Below are positions 10,709 through 20,906 of a DNA stretch of 64,000 bases, one piece after another; within the stretch, counting starts at the first letter, position 1, and every line of letters begins with the position of its first letter. The notes beneath the pieces were generated by a model. That model did no database searches, was not told the origin of the DNA, and saw only the letters and a list, made by a program, of their open reading frames with translations. The DNA comes from Pseudocercospora fijiensis CIRAD86 (Eukaryota > Ascomycota > Dothideomycetes > Mycosphaerellales > Mycosphaerellaceae). Where the stretch lies: the NCBI RefSeq assembly GCF_000340215.1, contig NW_006921537.1:1329011-1393010 (forward strand), written 5' to 3'. The position numbers and the translations under genes are program-made.

Positions 10709-13700
10709 ATGGCAGGCGGAAACAAGAAGAAAAAGACCAAGCCCGCAGCCAATCCTGCCCGAGGGTTTGCCACGACCTCCGTGGCCTCAAAACCCAAGTC
10801 CGAAACTGCTTCGGAGGGAAACAGTAAGGCGCCGTCGGGCACGGCCACCCCATCAGACCCGCAGGATGTTGTCGACTCCACGAAATCAGAGCCATCCTCC
10901 AGTGGAGTATCTGGACCATCGACCGCGAGAGAACTGCGCGAGCTGAGCCCAGAAGAGCTGGAGGCGCAACTCGAGGCCTCTGAACTGCAGCATTTTGTTG
11001 AGAAACACGCAGCCAAGGTCAAGAAAGACATCACGCGGCAGGTGGCGCGTCTTGAGACAGACAGGCGCTTGCTCCGAGCCCAGGCAGACTACCTATCGGT
11101 CAAAGACTGGCTGCCCCAAGAGATCATGCAGCAAATCCTTGACTTGACCCTCGCAGATGTAGCCCGGCATTCGGATGCGAGGAAGAAGGGCATCTTGCCG
11201 TCTGGCGATGACCTTGTTGCAAAGGTATGGCAGTTGCGCCAAACTCTCCTATATCTCGCCATTCCTTCATCTCGTGTAAACGAAGCACTTGGCTGGGTGA
11301 TTTCGAATCCGCCATTGGATAGTGCAGGCTCGGCTTGGGGTCTTGATGAGTGTTTCGATTGGCTGTCGTTGCATTGCGGGCCTGCAGAGCTTGATGACTA
11401 CGAATTTCAAAAGCCCAAGCCAATTGCTCTCGCGAGTGATCCAGGCGACATCGCATCGGATGTCGACGAAAGGCCTGACACCCCGTCAAACAAGATCGAA
11501 CAGCGCACGACAGATAGTGATAAAGAGAATCAAGCAACTGACTCTGGTCCGAACATCGATGTTAGCGATGTCGAAAGCGATCTGGAGCCCGATGAACTTT
11601 TGTCAGTCTACTTGAGAACAAAATCAACGCTCTACGACTTGAATCCTGAAATGGACAGTCAGCCAGGCCGGAGCAAGAAATCTGCCAAGACATCACGTCA
11701 CCAACCCGAAAGTGTATCAGAACGGAAATTGAAGCAGAAGTTAAGGAAAATCGAGTCGGACGTGCTATTTGATCAACGTAGCGCCGACGCACACTGGGCT
11801 GGGCAGAAGATTGAGCTCGCTCGAAATGCTGCAGAACGTAGAAGATTGCGACTTCAAGACAACAGCACCTCAGCCTCAGCGCCATCGACTACACCAGCTG
11901 ATCTCGATAATGCAGTGAATGAGGAGGCAGAGAAACTCGGACGGGAATTGCTGAAAGAGGCCGAAGCAGAAGATGATGATCTCCTCAGCGGCATGTTCGA
12001 CGCCCTGCCTGGTGTTAGCGAAGAATCATCCAAAGGAGATGCTGCATCAGGAATCCAGGTTACGATGCGAGACTTTGGCAGACTCACCGGCATGAACCCA
12101 AAGCGTGTGTTGGAGGAAAGTTGTAAAGCGCGCGACAGCCGGTGCCGAGTCAATTACAAGATGGTATCGCCGACTACATATTCCAGTCGACATAGCGTAA
12201 CCGTCCAGTGGAGCAAGGAACAAGATGCTGTCGAGTCGTCCTTCTTACCTATGATAGCAGTGACGCAGAAAGCGACGAGCCTGGTTGTTACTATGACTGG
12301 CGTAGCGACCCCGGAAGTGGCGCAGAGCGAGGCATATGTTGCGACATCGGCACTATTTCTGATTTTCTCAGGCTCTCCCAAGGAAGAAAAGGCTCACATG
12401 CGCTTGCCGCCAGCCTACCGCGATCTCTGGACCGAATTTGCACATGCGAAACAGGAACATTTCCTTGCCGTGGATGGCGCGGCAGTGAAAGAAATTCGAA
12501 CCCTAATAGAACAGCACAGGAGCTCCGAGGATGACAGCGACGATGAAGTCGTCTTCGATGCCAGCATCAGACGGCGGCTTGATGGCGCCAGCGGGACATC
12601 CACACCTGTTCCGCGCGGCGAAGGGACTCGATCTGCAGGGCTTGATTTCTCTCCTGAAATTCAGCAAATGTGGCAAAGGAAAGTCAGCACCTCAAAATAT
12701 CAGCAAATGCTCATTGCACGCATGAATCTGCCGATGTTTCACTTCCGCGATGCAGCCCTGGAAACTATACAAAAACATCAGGTCACAATACTTTGTGGCG
12801 AGACGGGATGCGGCAAAAGCACTCAATTACCTGCTTTCATCTTGGAGAACGAATTAGCGCATGGGCGATCCTGTAAAATATACTGTACAGAACCACGACG
12901 CATCTCCGCTATCTCGTTGGCTCAAAGAGTAAGCGAGGAGATGGGCGAAAGCAAGGGAGAACTGGGTACACCTCGATCACTTGTTGGATATGCCATTCGA
13001 CTGGAGTCGCAGACGGCTGCGACCACTCGCCTGGTATATGCAACCGTCGGTATCGTACTGCGAATGCTGGAGAACGCAGATGGTTTATCTGAGATCACGC
13101 ACCTGGTCATCGACGAAGTACATGAGCGGAGTATCGATACGGATTTCCTGCTGATTGTCTTGCGCTCTCTTATGTTCAGGCGGCCCGATCTGAAAGTTGT
13201 ACTGATGTCTGCCACTGTTGACGCACAAAAGTTCTCTCAATACCTCGACGGAGCTCCAATCATAAATGTGCCCGGACGTACCTTCCCTGTCGAAGCTAGA
13301 TTCCTCGAGGATGCCATTGAGCTTACAGGCCATACCAACGAAGATGCTGCCGACCGGGCTTTCGACGAGGAAAGCACCGAAGATGAAGAGCAAAAAGGGA
13401 CCGACGCGCAGCAGCTCATTGGCTATAGCAAGCAGACTCGTCAAACGCTTGCAAGTTATGACGAGTACCGCATTGACTACAGCTTGATCGTGAAGCTGCT
13501 GGAGAAGATCTCACACCAGGCAGAATACCGCGACTACAGCAAGGCTATTCTTGTCTTTCTGCCGGGTATCGCAGAGATCCGACAGCTCAACGACATGCTC
13601 GTTGGTCATCCAAAGTTTAGCAAAGCCTGGCAAATATTTCCGCTCCATTCCTCGTTCTCGAGCGAGGATCAGCAAGCGGCATTCGAGATTCCTCCCAGAG

Positions 13701-15118
13701 GCGTTCGCAAAATCGTTTTGGCCACCAATATCGCCGAGACTGGTATCACCATCCCAGATGTGACTTGCGTGATCGACACGGGCAAGCACAAGGAGATGCG
13801 CTTCGATGAGCGCCGGCAAATGTCAAGACTGATACAGAGTTTCATCGCAAAGGCAAATGCAAAGCAACGTCGAGGTCGCGCAGGTCGTGTACAACAAGGT
13901 CTTTGCTTTCATCTCTTTACCAAGCATCGCTTTGAACACATGATGGTGGAGCAGCAGACGCCAGAAATGCTTCGCTTGTCTTTGCAAGATCTTGTCATGA
14001 GGGTGAAGATATGCAAGCTCGGTGACATCGAGAAGGCACTTTCCGAAGCACTTGATCCTCCCTCAGCTCGGAACATCCGAAGAGCTATCGATGCTCTAGT
14101 CGAAGTCGGTGCTTTGACAGCCAACGAAGAGCTGACATCACTTGGCATGCAGCTGGCAAAATTGCCTCTTGATGCTCAACTTGGCAAGTTGATCTTGCTT
14201 GGAAGCACCTTCGGCTGTCTGGACTTCGCTCTGACAGCCGCAGCAACACTGTCTTCGAAATCACCTTTCCTGTCACCAATGCACGCAAAGAAGCAAGCCG
14301 ACACAGTCCGCCTTGGTTTCCAGCGAGGTGACTCTGACCTCCTAACAGTCTTCAATGCATATTCTTCCTGGCGCAAGGTCTGTACCACATCTGGTCTCTC
14401 GGAATTTCAGTTCTGCAACAAGAACTTCTTGAGTCCCCAGAATCTTGCCAACATTGAAGATCTCAAAGCACAGCTGTTGAATTCTCTTGCAGACGCAGGT
14501 TTCGTCCACCTTGGCCCAGAGGAGAAACAAGCGATCTCGAAGATGCGACACAATCACCGTCATCGGAATTTTGTCCTCATACCACCTCACTTCGCTCGAG
14601 CGGAATCCAACGACACCGTTGCCAATTCCGTCGTAGCTTGGTCCTTCTATCCCAAGGTCATCAAAGCATACGGCAAAGGCTGGCGCAACATCGCCAACAA
14701 CCAATCTCTCGGCCTCCATCCTACTTCCGTCAACAAGGGCAACCACAACCACGACATCAAATACTTATCCTTCTACAGCATCATGCAATCTTCTTCTCGC
14801 TTCACTAATGCCCAAGAGACATCTCCAGTCGCAGAGATTCCTCTCATATTGATGGCGGGTGAGGTCAAATTCGAGATGTTCGCTGGCGTGATCGTGGTTG
14901 ATGGGAATCGGCTGAGATTCAAAGTCAGAGATTGGAGGACTATGATTGTACTGAAGACGTTGAGAACTAAAGTCAAGGAGGTCATGGGCAAGGTTTTCAA
15001 AAGCCCTGGTCGAGATCTTGGAGATAGGCCGAGGAGGTGGATGTCCGTGCTGGAGAAGATCTTTGAAATGCAGGGCGAGTTGCAGAGTCGGAAGGCTGGA
15101 TTGGAGAAGAGGTTCTAG
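10709..15118 (+). CDS. DEAH/DEVH-box ATP-dependent RNA helicase, DHX29/DHX57/YLR419W type
   Basis: Single-exon gene of 1469 residues, the usual size for this family (about 1370-1450). Helicase motifs in order: GETGCGKST near residue 697 (Walker A), TEPRRISAISLAQ (Ia), DEVHERS near 802 (a DEVH variant of the DEAH box), SATVDA near 834 (III), TNIAETGITIPD near 1005 (V) and QRRGRAGR near 1053 (VI). HA2 and OB-fold-type C-terminal domains follow. The N-terminal 600 residues are charged and low in complexity, with a helical segment (LETDRRLLRAQADYLSVKDW) typical of the fungal DHX29-like group. Family members act on mRNA in translation initiation. The start is the first ATG in good context (GTCATGGC). 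It is divergent from GCN1. Confidence 0.93.
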   Translation: MAGGNKKKKTKPAANPARGFATTSVASKPKSETASEGNSKAPSGTATPSDPQDVVDSTKSEPSSSGVSGPSTARELRELSPEELEAQLEASELQHFVEKHAAKVKKDITRQVARLETDRRLLRAQADYLSVKDWLPQEIMQQILDLTLADVARHSDARKKGILPSGDDLVAKVWQLRQTLLYLAIPSSRVNEALGWVISNPPLDSAGSAWGLDECFDWLSLHCGPAELDDYEFQKPKPIALASDPGDIASDVDERPDTPSNKIEQRTTDSDKENQATDSGPNIDVSDVESDLEPDELLSVYLRTKSTLYDLNPEMDSQPGRSKKSAKTSRHQPESVSERKLKQKLRKIESDVLFDQRSADAHWAGQKIELARNAAERRRLRLQDNSTSASAPSTTPADLDNAVNEEAEKLGRELLKEAEAEDDDLLSGMFDALPGVSEESSKGDAASGIQVTMRDFGRLTGMNPKRVLEESCKARDSRCRVNYKMVSPTTYSSRHSVTVQWSKEQDAVESSFLPMIAVTQKATSLVVTMTGVATPEVAQSEAYVATSALFLIFSGSPKEEKAHMRLPPAYRDLWTEFAHAKQEHFLAVDGAAVKEIRTLIEQHRSSEDDSDDEVVFDASIRRRLDGASGTSTPVPRGEGTRSAGLDFSPEIQQMWQRKVSTSKYQQMLIARMNLPMFHFRDAALETIQKHQVTILCGETGCGKSTQLPAFILENELAHGRSCKIYCTEPRRISAISLAQRVSEEMGESKGELGTPRSLVGYAIRLESQTAATTRLVYATVGIVLRMLENADGLSEITHLVIDEVHERSIDTDFLLIVLRSLMFRRPDLKVVLMSATVDAQKFSQYLDGAPIINVPGRTFPVEARFLEDAIELTGHTNEDAADRAFDEESTEDEEQKGTDAQQLIGYSKQTRQTLASYDEYRIDYSLIVKLLEKISHQAEYRDYSKAILVFLPGIAEIRQLNDMLVGHPKFSKAWQIFPLHSSFSSEDQQAAFEIPPRGVRKIVLATNIAETGITIPDVTCVIDTGKHKEMRFDERRQMSRLIQSFIAKANAKQRRGRAGRVQQGLCFHLFTKHRFEHMMVEQQTPEMLRLSLQDLVMRVKICKLGDIEKALSEALDPPSARNIRRAIDALVEVGALTANEELTSLGMQLAKLPLDAQLGKLILLGSTFGCLDFALTAAATLSSKSPFLSPMHAKKQADTVRLGFQRGDSDLLTVFNAYSSWRKVCTTSGLSEFQFCNKNFLSPQNLANIEDLKAQLLNSLADAGFVHLGPEEKQAISKMRHNHRHRNFVLIPPHFARAESNDTVANSVVAWSFYPKVIKAYGKGWRNIANNQSLGLHPTSVNKGNHNHDIKYLSFYSIMQSSSRFTNAQETSPVAEIPLILMAGEVKFEMFAGVIVVDGNRLRFKVRDWRTMIVLKTLRTKVKEVMGKVFKSPGRDLGDRPRRWMSVLEKIFEMQGELQSRKAGLEKRF

Positions 15119-15227
15119 GGCATTATCTCTCTCTCTCTCAGCCACCTGTCTTGGTATGTTCCAGAAACTCTGGGTATCGGCTCACGGGTCACAGCAGCTC
15201 GAGCTAGCAACCTATTCAATCACCGTC

Positions 15228-15460
15228 ACGATTTGGATTGATGCGGTGTGCATTAAGCAACGCGACTTCGCTGAAAGATGGACGCAGGCGGTACGTATGG
15301 CAGATGAGACGTTAGTGTAAATGGCGGCCGAAGTTGGCACCCCTTCGATGCAGAGATATCTTCTGAGGAGTGGCGTTCGCTTCTGAATCGGCGTTGGTTC
15401 TCAAGAACTTGGGGGAACCAGGGTTTACTTCTGTCCAGAAAGTGGCCTTGATGAGGCAAG
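15228..15460 (+). pseudogene. HET-domain (heterokaryon incompatibility) gene relic
   Basis: Near 15229-15319 one frame reads IWIDAVCIKQRDFAERWTQ followed by AVRMADETL and a stop. This matches the conserved WIDAICINQ...ER..QV..M signature of HET domains. A second frame near 15375-15460 reads LLNRRWFSRTWGNQG, matching the later WF.R.W..QE block. The two parts are in different frames with stops between, and no full gene surrounds them. HET proteins trigger cell death on non-self fusion; this copy is dead. It sits about 100 bp after the helicase stop. Confidence 0.7.
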
Positions 15461-15891
15461 CGATTGTCCGGCGCAGAAGGAACTTGGAAAACGTTGCCAG
15501 AGATTCTCACTGCTTGTGAGTGGTGGGACAGCGTGTGTATTCTCTCGCAGGTTACGAGCTTCCGATGGGGATGAGAAAGCGGAATAGGCATTAGCTACAA
15601 GCTGGAGCAAGAGTAGTCACATGGTTTGCGCAATGACCGTCAGAGATACAGATATCGAAAAGATGCAGAGTGAGCCATGTTGACTAATGTACTCTCAAGT
15701 TCTGTCTCTGTGCGGGAGTTGCGTTGGAGCTGAGCTAAGAGGAGCGGTCCATCCCGTAGCGCCAAGACACGCTAAACCGAATTAGCGCACACGATCGAAA
15801 TCTGAGAGCGCACCTCAGCATCACCACTTCTACTCCTTCAGCCCGTTGTACCGCTCAAGAACCATCACCGCCAACACCCAGCGACAGCAAG
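15461..15891. other. Intergenic region and RPL19 promoter
   Basis: No gene is seen. The pyrimidine-rich stretch just before 15892 is typical of ribosomal protein gene leaders. Confidence 0.5.
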
Positions 15892-16876
15892 ATGTAAGTG
15901 CACCGCATCTACATCGTCTTCCCGCACACTCCGAAATGCAATACCCACCCATTGGACTCCCACGACACCAACGATTCCCAACCGCGCCTCTCGGCCACGA
16001 GACTCCGCCGTACAGCAGTATACTGACATTCTCCCTCCCACAGGGTCAACCTCCGCACCCAGAAGCGCCTCGCGGCGTCTGTCGCAAACTGCGGAAAGCG
16101 CAAGATCTGGCTCGACCCTAACGAGACCAACGAGATCTCCAATGCCAACTCCCGCCAGACCGTCCGCAAGCTCATCGCCGATGGCCTCATCATCCGCAAG
16201 CCAGTCACCATGCACTCGCGTGCCCGTGCCCGAGAGCTGACCGCCGCCCGCCGCATTGGAAGACACCGTGGCTTCGGTAAGAGAAAGGGTACTGCTGATG
16301 CGCGTATGCCAACGTAAGTGCACACTGCCAAGACTCGGCCCGCCGAGCAGAAGAAGAGCTGGAACATGGATACCATGGTGGGACGCGAAGGCTGAAAGAC
16401 GCTGGATTTCCTCACCATGGACACTGCGGGAGCAATGAAATAGATGCTATTGAAAAGACTGTGCTGACCCCGCGCTCAGTCAGGTGATGTGGATGCGCCG
16501 TCTGCGTGTCCTCCGCCGTCTACTTGTCAAGTATCGCGCTGCCGGTAAGATCGACAAGCACCTCTACCACGAGCTGTACCACCTCAGCAAGGGTAACACC
16601 TTCAAGCACAAGCGTGCTTTGGTTGAGCATGTAAGTCTGCCCGATGAGTCGCTATGAGGACATCACGTGCCTCTTCCAACAAGTCAGTTCTGCGTGCTGA
16701 CACTCTGCTCGCAGATCCACAAGGCCAAGGCCGAGAAGCTGCGTGAGGAGAAGCTTCGCGCCGAAATGGACGCCAAGCGTGCGAAGACCAAGGCCGCTCG
16801 CGAGAGGAGACAGGAGCGTATCCAGCAGAAGCGCAACGCTCTTACTGGCGAGGACGAGGAGCCAGCTGCTCAATAG
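15892..16876 (+). CDS. RPL19: 60S ribosomal protein L19 (eL19)
   Basis: Exons 15892-15893, 16044-16313, 16480-16630 and 16715-16876 add up to 585 bases, or 194 residues (yeast eL19 has 189). The protein begins [13 protein letters not shown] after Met and carries the signature IWLDPNE, the basic block [17 protein letters not shown], and a long charged C-terminal helix. It is a structural protein of the large ribosomal subunit. The start codon is split: exon 1 contributes AT and exon 2 contributes G, because the donor GTAAGT begins at the G of ATG. All introns have GT/AG ends. Identity is certain; the exon borders follow from frame and homology. Confidence 0.97.
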
Positions 16877-17274
16877 ATGTCGCATATCTAGATTCTCCAG
16901 TGCAGAAAGATTCGGAACGAGCGACGCATACGGCGACCAAGGAAGGGCACCAGGGAAGGTCGGTTTGCCCCAGGTCTGCCTACGAGTGGTATCATGGGGT
17001 TGTTCGGGCGTGCTGTTGGTTCTCACGGATGTTACTACGGCGTTTGCGTCTACCGTCTACTGTCATGGCCTTGATGCATGTATCTTGAGGCAACTCAAAA
17101 TGAAGCGATGTCTCGAGAAACGCAACGACTTTCCCAATTCTGTTTACCGCAGCTTCTATATTTGTCAGCAGCACATGCCGTACAACGTGGCGGGGCTTCC
17201 TTCTCGACATAATATTCCATCACTGTCTTGCCAACATAACATTCCATCACTATCTTACCAACATAGCTACGAAC
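16877..17274. other. Intergenic region after RPL19
   Basis: About 400 bp with no convincing gene. It holds a short direct repeat (AACATTCCATCAC-like, twice near 17225-17260) just before the next ATG. Confidence 0.5.
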
Positions 17275-17891
17275 ATGGACGCTCCTGTTCTCACTACCGC
17301 CACATCCACAGCTGAAGATTACCGAAAGCTCTACCGACACTACATCTCATCCATCCAACCAGACCAAAGCTCCACCGACCTCTCAAGTATATCCTAACAT
17401 CCACACCCCCTTGACAACCATCTCTAACCCTTGAAACCCACAGTCCTCGACGCCCTCATCCACCCCAAAGTAATCCACAACTCCCTCCCCCTCGGCCTCC
17501 CCGGCTACAAATCCCTCATCCACACCAACATCATCTCCACGGGCACGCGGATAAAAATCTCAAACCTCCTCGTCGATGTTGAAGAGCGAACGGTATGCGC
17601 GAGGTTGGTGTTTTCTGTGCCTGAGAGTTGTAAGTTTGTGAATTTCGGGGTCTGGAGATTTTTTTTTTCATTAGATTTTCTGATATTGTGCGTGCGTGCT
17701 TAGGTGAGGAGTTGATTGGGTATAGACTTAAGGGGAAGGGACGAAGGGAGGAGGTTGTGGAGGTTGTGGAACATGTGATTTATAGGTTTGATGGGGATGA
17801 GGATGACACGGATGGGAGGTTGAAGATTGGGGAGGTTTGGAGTGTTGTTGATGAGGGGAGTTTGAGGAGGAATGCGGTGGAGGGGGGATGA
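17275..17891 (+). CDS. SnoaL/NTF2-like fold small protein
   Basis: Three exons (17275-17386, 17444-17629, 17704-17891) give 161 residues. The introns are 57 and 74 bp with GT/AG ends, and the first has a CTAAC branch site. The middle exon reads HPKVIHNSLPLGLPGYKSL, then a segment like IHTNIISTGTRIKI and a CARLVFSV strand, the layout of SnoaL-like polyketide-cyclase relatives (HP.VVHN.....G....). The fold is a small alpha-beta barrel used by many enzymes, so substrate and reaction cannot be told. It lies alone between RPL19 and the convergent ORF at 17966, so there is no cluster context. Confidence 0.7.
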
Positions 17892-17965
17892 GAGTGCGGT
17901 TTAGGATTATGTGTTGTTGAGGCAGGCTCATGCAGAGGTTTCGTCTCTATTATAACGTCTCATCT

Positions 17966-18463
17966 CTAGAAATGGGCGGGTTGGATCAGGCCAGAGCAGA
18001 TTAAAGCTGGTACGGCCTGAATTTCTGTCCATTCTGTGCATTTGATGAGCTTGGGTCTTGATTCGTCAGAGGTGTAGAATGTGCCGTCTGGTTTTACTGG
18101 TTCGGTGCGCATGGTTTTGGGGCTGAAGGCCTTCTGCCTTGGTGGTGGAGGAAGTGCTTGGCATGTTCTTGTGAAGGCATGTGGATGATCAGACTCCTCT
18201 GCTGTTCCGAGAAGCTCTTTGCTATGATACTGCCTTGTGTCATCCAGCTCCGGCTTGGAAGCTATGGCGCATTCGTATCTCATCCCTGATACGAGATCGC
18301 CAGTGACGTGGTGGATGTAGCCTGCGCCATTGGCATCTGTCTCAACAAAGACAGCAGTGTGGAACCTGATATCTGGCATGTCCGGATCAGGTAGAACAGG
18401 GCCATAGCGGACTTTGAAGACCTTGAGTCTGTCGTCGATATCGCGATCGTGTGAGATTGAGAG
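17966..18463 (-). CDS. Conserved fungal hypothetical ORF lying in frame after the 2H phosphoesterase stop
   Basis: The ORF from the ATG at 18379 has 137 residues, but the conserved-looking part begins before that ATG (VFKVRYGPVLPDPDMPD). The same frame stays open upstream to the TGA that ends the 2H phosphoesterase (18466-18464), with no ATG in between. Later blocks (IHHVTGDLVSGM, PPPPRQKAF, PKTMRTEPVKPDG, LIKCTEWTEIQAVPAL) resemble a short, widespread ascomycete protein of unknown function. Either the upstream gene is read through, or translation starts without a normal ATG, or a 5' exon has been lost. Function unknown. Confidence 0.6.
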   Translation of the reverse strand, partial: LSISHDRDIDDRLKVFKVRYGPVLPDPDMPDIRFHTAVFVETDANGAGYIHHVTGDLVSGMRYECAIASKPELDDTRQYHSKELLGTAEESDHPHAFTRTCQALPPPPRQKAFSPKTMRTEPVKPDGTFYTSDESRPKLIKCTEWTEIQAVPALICSGLIQPAHF

Positions 18464-19351
18464 TCAGAAACCTCGACCAAGTCTGATCGTCTCGCCGCCA
18501 CTCCCATACCACAGTGTTCCTTTCCGGAAGTCAAGACCTGACTCTTCGCCCACTGTCCACTCATCCTCGCAGTCTTGAAGCCATGTGTTGATCTCCTCGA
18601 TCTTCTGAATGAGCTTGGCGATTGCTTCATGGTTGCCATCTGGTGTGTCTTCTTTGTTGGTGAAACGCCCGATCGTCAGATGTGCCGAAGGAATGACATA
18701 TCGAGAGGCCACCTTGACACCTGTCTTTGAAGCAAGCGTGAACAAATCCCTTCGAAGATGGTGGTATGTGTAGTCATCGCCGTCTTCTCCAGTGGCAGGT
18801 AGCCAGGATAGCGCCAACGCTTGAGCATCAAAGCTTACAATGGGTCTCACCAGTCGCGGATGGTGAGTAAGAGTGTAATCCGTGATTGCTTCAGCATGGG
18901 GCTTGATCTGTTCTGCCAGTGCATCTATTTCAGGTGCGGTAAGGGAGTGGGTGATCTCGAGCGCGGTCATGTGAAGGCTGTCCTGTGGCATGATCCAAAG
19001 ATTCGGGACCACTTCTTGGAGTCTTCTTTGCACCTCTACTATGAGCTTCTTGACGCGCGCTGTCGGTCTGGCCCAGAAAACCAGGCAGTTCCGTGGGTCT
19101 TCGTAGCCTGGAAACTGGTCTGGATTTTCTAGCCTCATTAGGATCTCGTCTATGGTGACACCAGGGAAGTTCTTGGCAAGGAGCCTTTCTTTCTGCTGGG
19201 CATTACGGTTGACTCGGTGTGTATTATATATTTTTTGAATCTTCGTCGGGTCGTCATTGCAGGATTCAATCAAATCGTGGTATGGGTTGTCAGTTTTCGG
19301 ACCGGTGCCATTGGCTCCGGAGAGGTCTTCGAAGGTGTAGTATGCCGCCAT
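18464..19351 (-). CDS. 2H phosphoesterase (RNA ligase/cyclic-phosphodiesterase-like)
   Basis: Single-exon gene of 295 residues starting at the ATG at 19351. It carries the two H-x-T/S motifs that form the 2H active site: LHMTALEI near residue 126 and AHLTIGRF near residue 222. The family cleaves or forms 2',3'-cyclic phosphates and related bonds in RNA or nucleotides; the exact substrate is unknown. No signal peptide. The stop is TGA followed by CTC, after which the frame continues into another conserved ORF. Element B begins 126 bp upstream of the start codon. Confidence 0.85.
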   Translation of the reverse strand: MAAYYTFEDLSGANGTGPKTDNPYHDLIESCNDDPTKIQKIYNTHRVNRNAQQKERLLAKNFPGVTIDEILMRLENPDQFPGYEDPRNCLVFWARPTARVKKLIVEVQRRLQEVVPNLWIMPQDSLHMTALEITHSLTAPEIDALAEQIKPHAEAITDYTLTHHPRLVRPIVSFDAQALALSWLPATGEDGDDYTYHHLRRDLFTLASKTGVKVASRYVIPSAHLTIGRFTNKEDTPDGNHEAIAKLIQKIEEINTWLQDCEDEWTVGEESGLDFRKGTLWYGSGGETIRLGRGF

Positions 19352-19477
19352 TGCACTGAATTTTGCTCGGCTTCTGTCTGCTGTGGCAAGGAGGAAGCAG
19401 CACCTGTCAATATCGGCTCCACGTAGAGACCAGGAGTACAGTCACCCAGAGAGGTTGGGTACCGGGATGCTGCTTAG

Positions 19478-19870
19478 GACGGAGCTCCATACATACCAGA
19501 GGCTCAATGCAGACTTTGTACTGCAATTTTTGCCCCTACAAATTGTTTTTAATATATCTTTTTATCTAGAGGACTTATAGCTAAACAATATAAGACAAAG
19601 ATACTCTAATCTAGGTCTATTTTTAGAAAAAATTAAAATTTTTAGTCGTTACCTACTAAATTAATAAGCTATATAGCCTAAAACTCTAAGTTAGACGTTT
19701 TAGGATTTAAGCGTTTTTTTAAGCCTTAGTATACTATTTTTATTAATCTAAAGTCTAGGTCTTATAGCCTTACTTTATAAGACTCTATATTAAGGTTTCT
19801 ATCTTAATATAGCTACTATTAGTAATATAATCTAGAAAAGAATACTATAAAAACTTAAATTGTTCTTAGA
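19478..19870 (+). repeat. Outer arm of element B, left
   Basis: Inverted match to about 20510-20906 with high identity through the terminal core, the TACAAATTGTTTTTAAT segment, the CTAGAGGACTTATAGCT segment and the AAGTTAGACGTTTTAG segment. Confidence 0.8.
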
Positions 19871-20509
19871 TTCTATCTTATATATCTTTTTATTTAGAAG
19901 AGTTATAGCTTAGTAATATAAGACAAAATTACTTTACTCTCTATATATATTTAGACAATAACTAGAATTATTATAGCTTTCTACTAAGATTAGCCTAAAA
20001 TTCTAGAATTAAGATTTTAAGATTTTAGTATGTTTTAAGCCTTAGTATACTATTTTTAGTAATCTAAAATCAAAACCTAACAGTTTTATCTAGTAAAATT
20101 TCCTATTAGAGCTTTTACCTTTATTAGTTTATAAATAGTCTTATAACTTAAGAAAGAATATTTTTTAAAATTCTAAACTTTAAATTCTTAAGCTTATAAT
20201 TCTTAAAAAATATTCGCTTTTGGATTTTAAGACTAATAGTAGGCGTATTTAGATAGGAATCTTAATATAGATTAAAACTAGGTAAAACCTTTAGTTCTAG
20301 CTTTTAGATTACTAAAAATAGTGTTATAAGGCTTAATAAATACTAAAATCTAAAAGTCTTTCTTTTAGATTTTTAGGCTAATCTTAGTAGATAACTATAA
20401 CAGTTTTACTTAATTTCTAAAAATAGATAAAAAATAGAGTATCTTTGTCTTATATTATTAAAGTATAACTCTTCTATATAAAAAGATATACTAAAGAGAA
20501 CCTAGTAAG

Positions 20510-20906
20510 AATTCAGGTTCTAATAATATTCTTTTCTAGATTATATTACTAATAGTAGCTATACTAGAATAAAAATCTAGAACTAGATTCTTTTTAAACA
20601 AAACTATAAGACCTAGATCTTGGATTACTAAAAACAGTATACTAAGGCTTAAAAAACACTAAAATTCTAAAACGTCTAACTTAGAGTTTTAAGCTATATA
20701 GCTTATTAATTTAGGAGGGAACGACTAAAAATTTTAATATTTTCTAAAAATAGACCTCAATTAGAGTATCTTTGCTATATATTGTTTAGCTATAAGTCCT
20801 CTAGATAAAAAGATACATTAAAAACAATTTGTAGGGGCAAAGATTGTACTGTATCGCTGCGGTAAGAAGTGCTGCATTGAGCCTCTGGTACGTATAGGCC
20901 TCCGTA
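20510..20906 (-). repeat. Outer arm of element B, right
   Basis: Inverted copy of 19478-19870. Because of this, short ORFs on opposite strands at the two ends encode the same peptide (LPLQIVFN then SFYLEDL). Confidence 0.8.

Larger units (their letters stand above)
19478..20906. mobile_element. Element B: AT-rich palindromic foldback element sharing its ends with element A
   Basis: The ends read GACGGAGCTCCATACATACC (left) and TACGGAGGCCTATACGTACC (right, reverse complement), then AGAGGCTCAATGCAG on both. They are flanked by CTTAG at 19473-19477 and 20907-20911, a likely 5-bp target duplication. The element is one large inverted repeat: each arm is about 700 bp and made of two related units spaced about 328 bp apart (ATATCTTTTTAT...AGAG.ACTTATAGCT recurs at 19554 and 19882). 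It is extremely AT-rich and has no coding capacity. Probably a non-autonomous element moved by an element-A-type transposase. Confidence 0.85.

Noticed and set aside
15121..15140. CT-rich run directly after the helicase stop
   Set aside because: A short simple repeat of a few units; no sign of function beyond possible 3' UTR.
18424..18470. A 43-bp intron (GTTTCT...ACAG) joining the 2H phosphoesterase to the downstream ORF
   Set aside because: The length is not a multiple of three, so it would shift out of the downstream frame, and the donor is not canonical.
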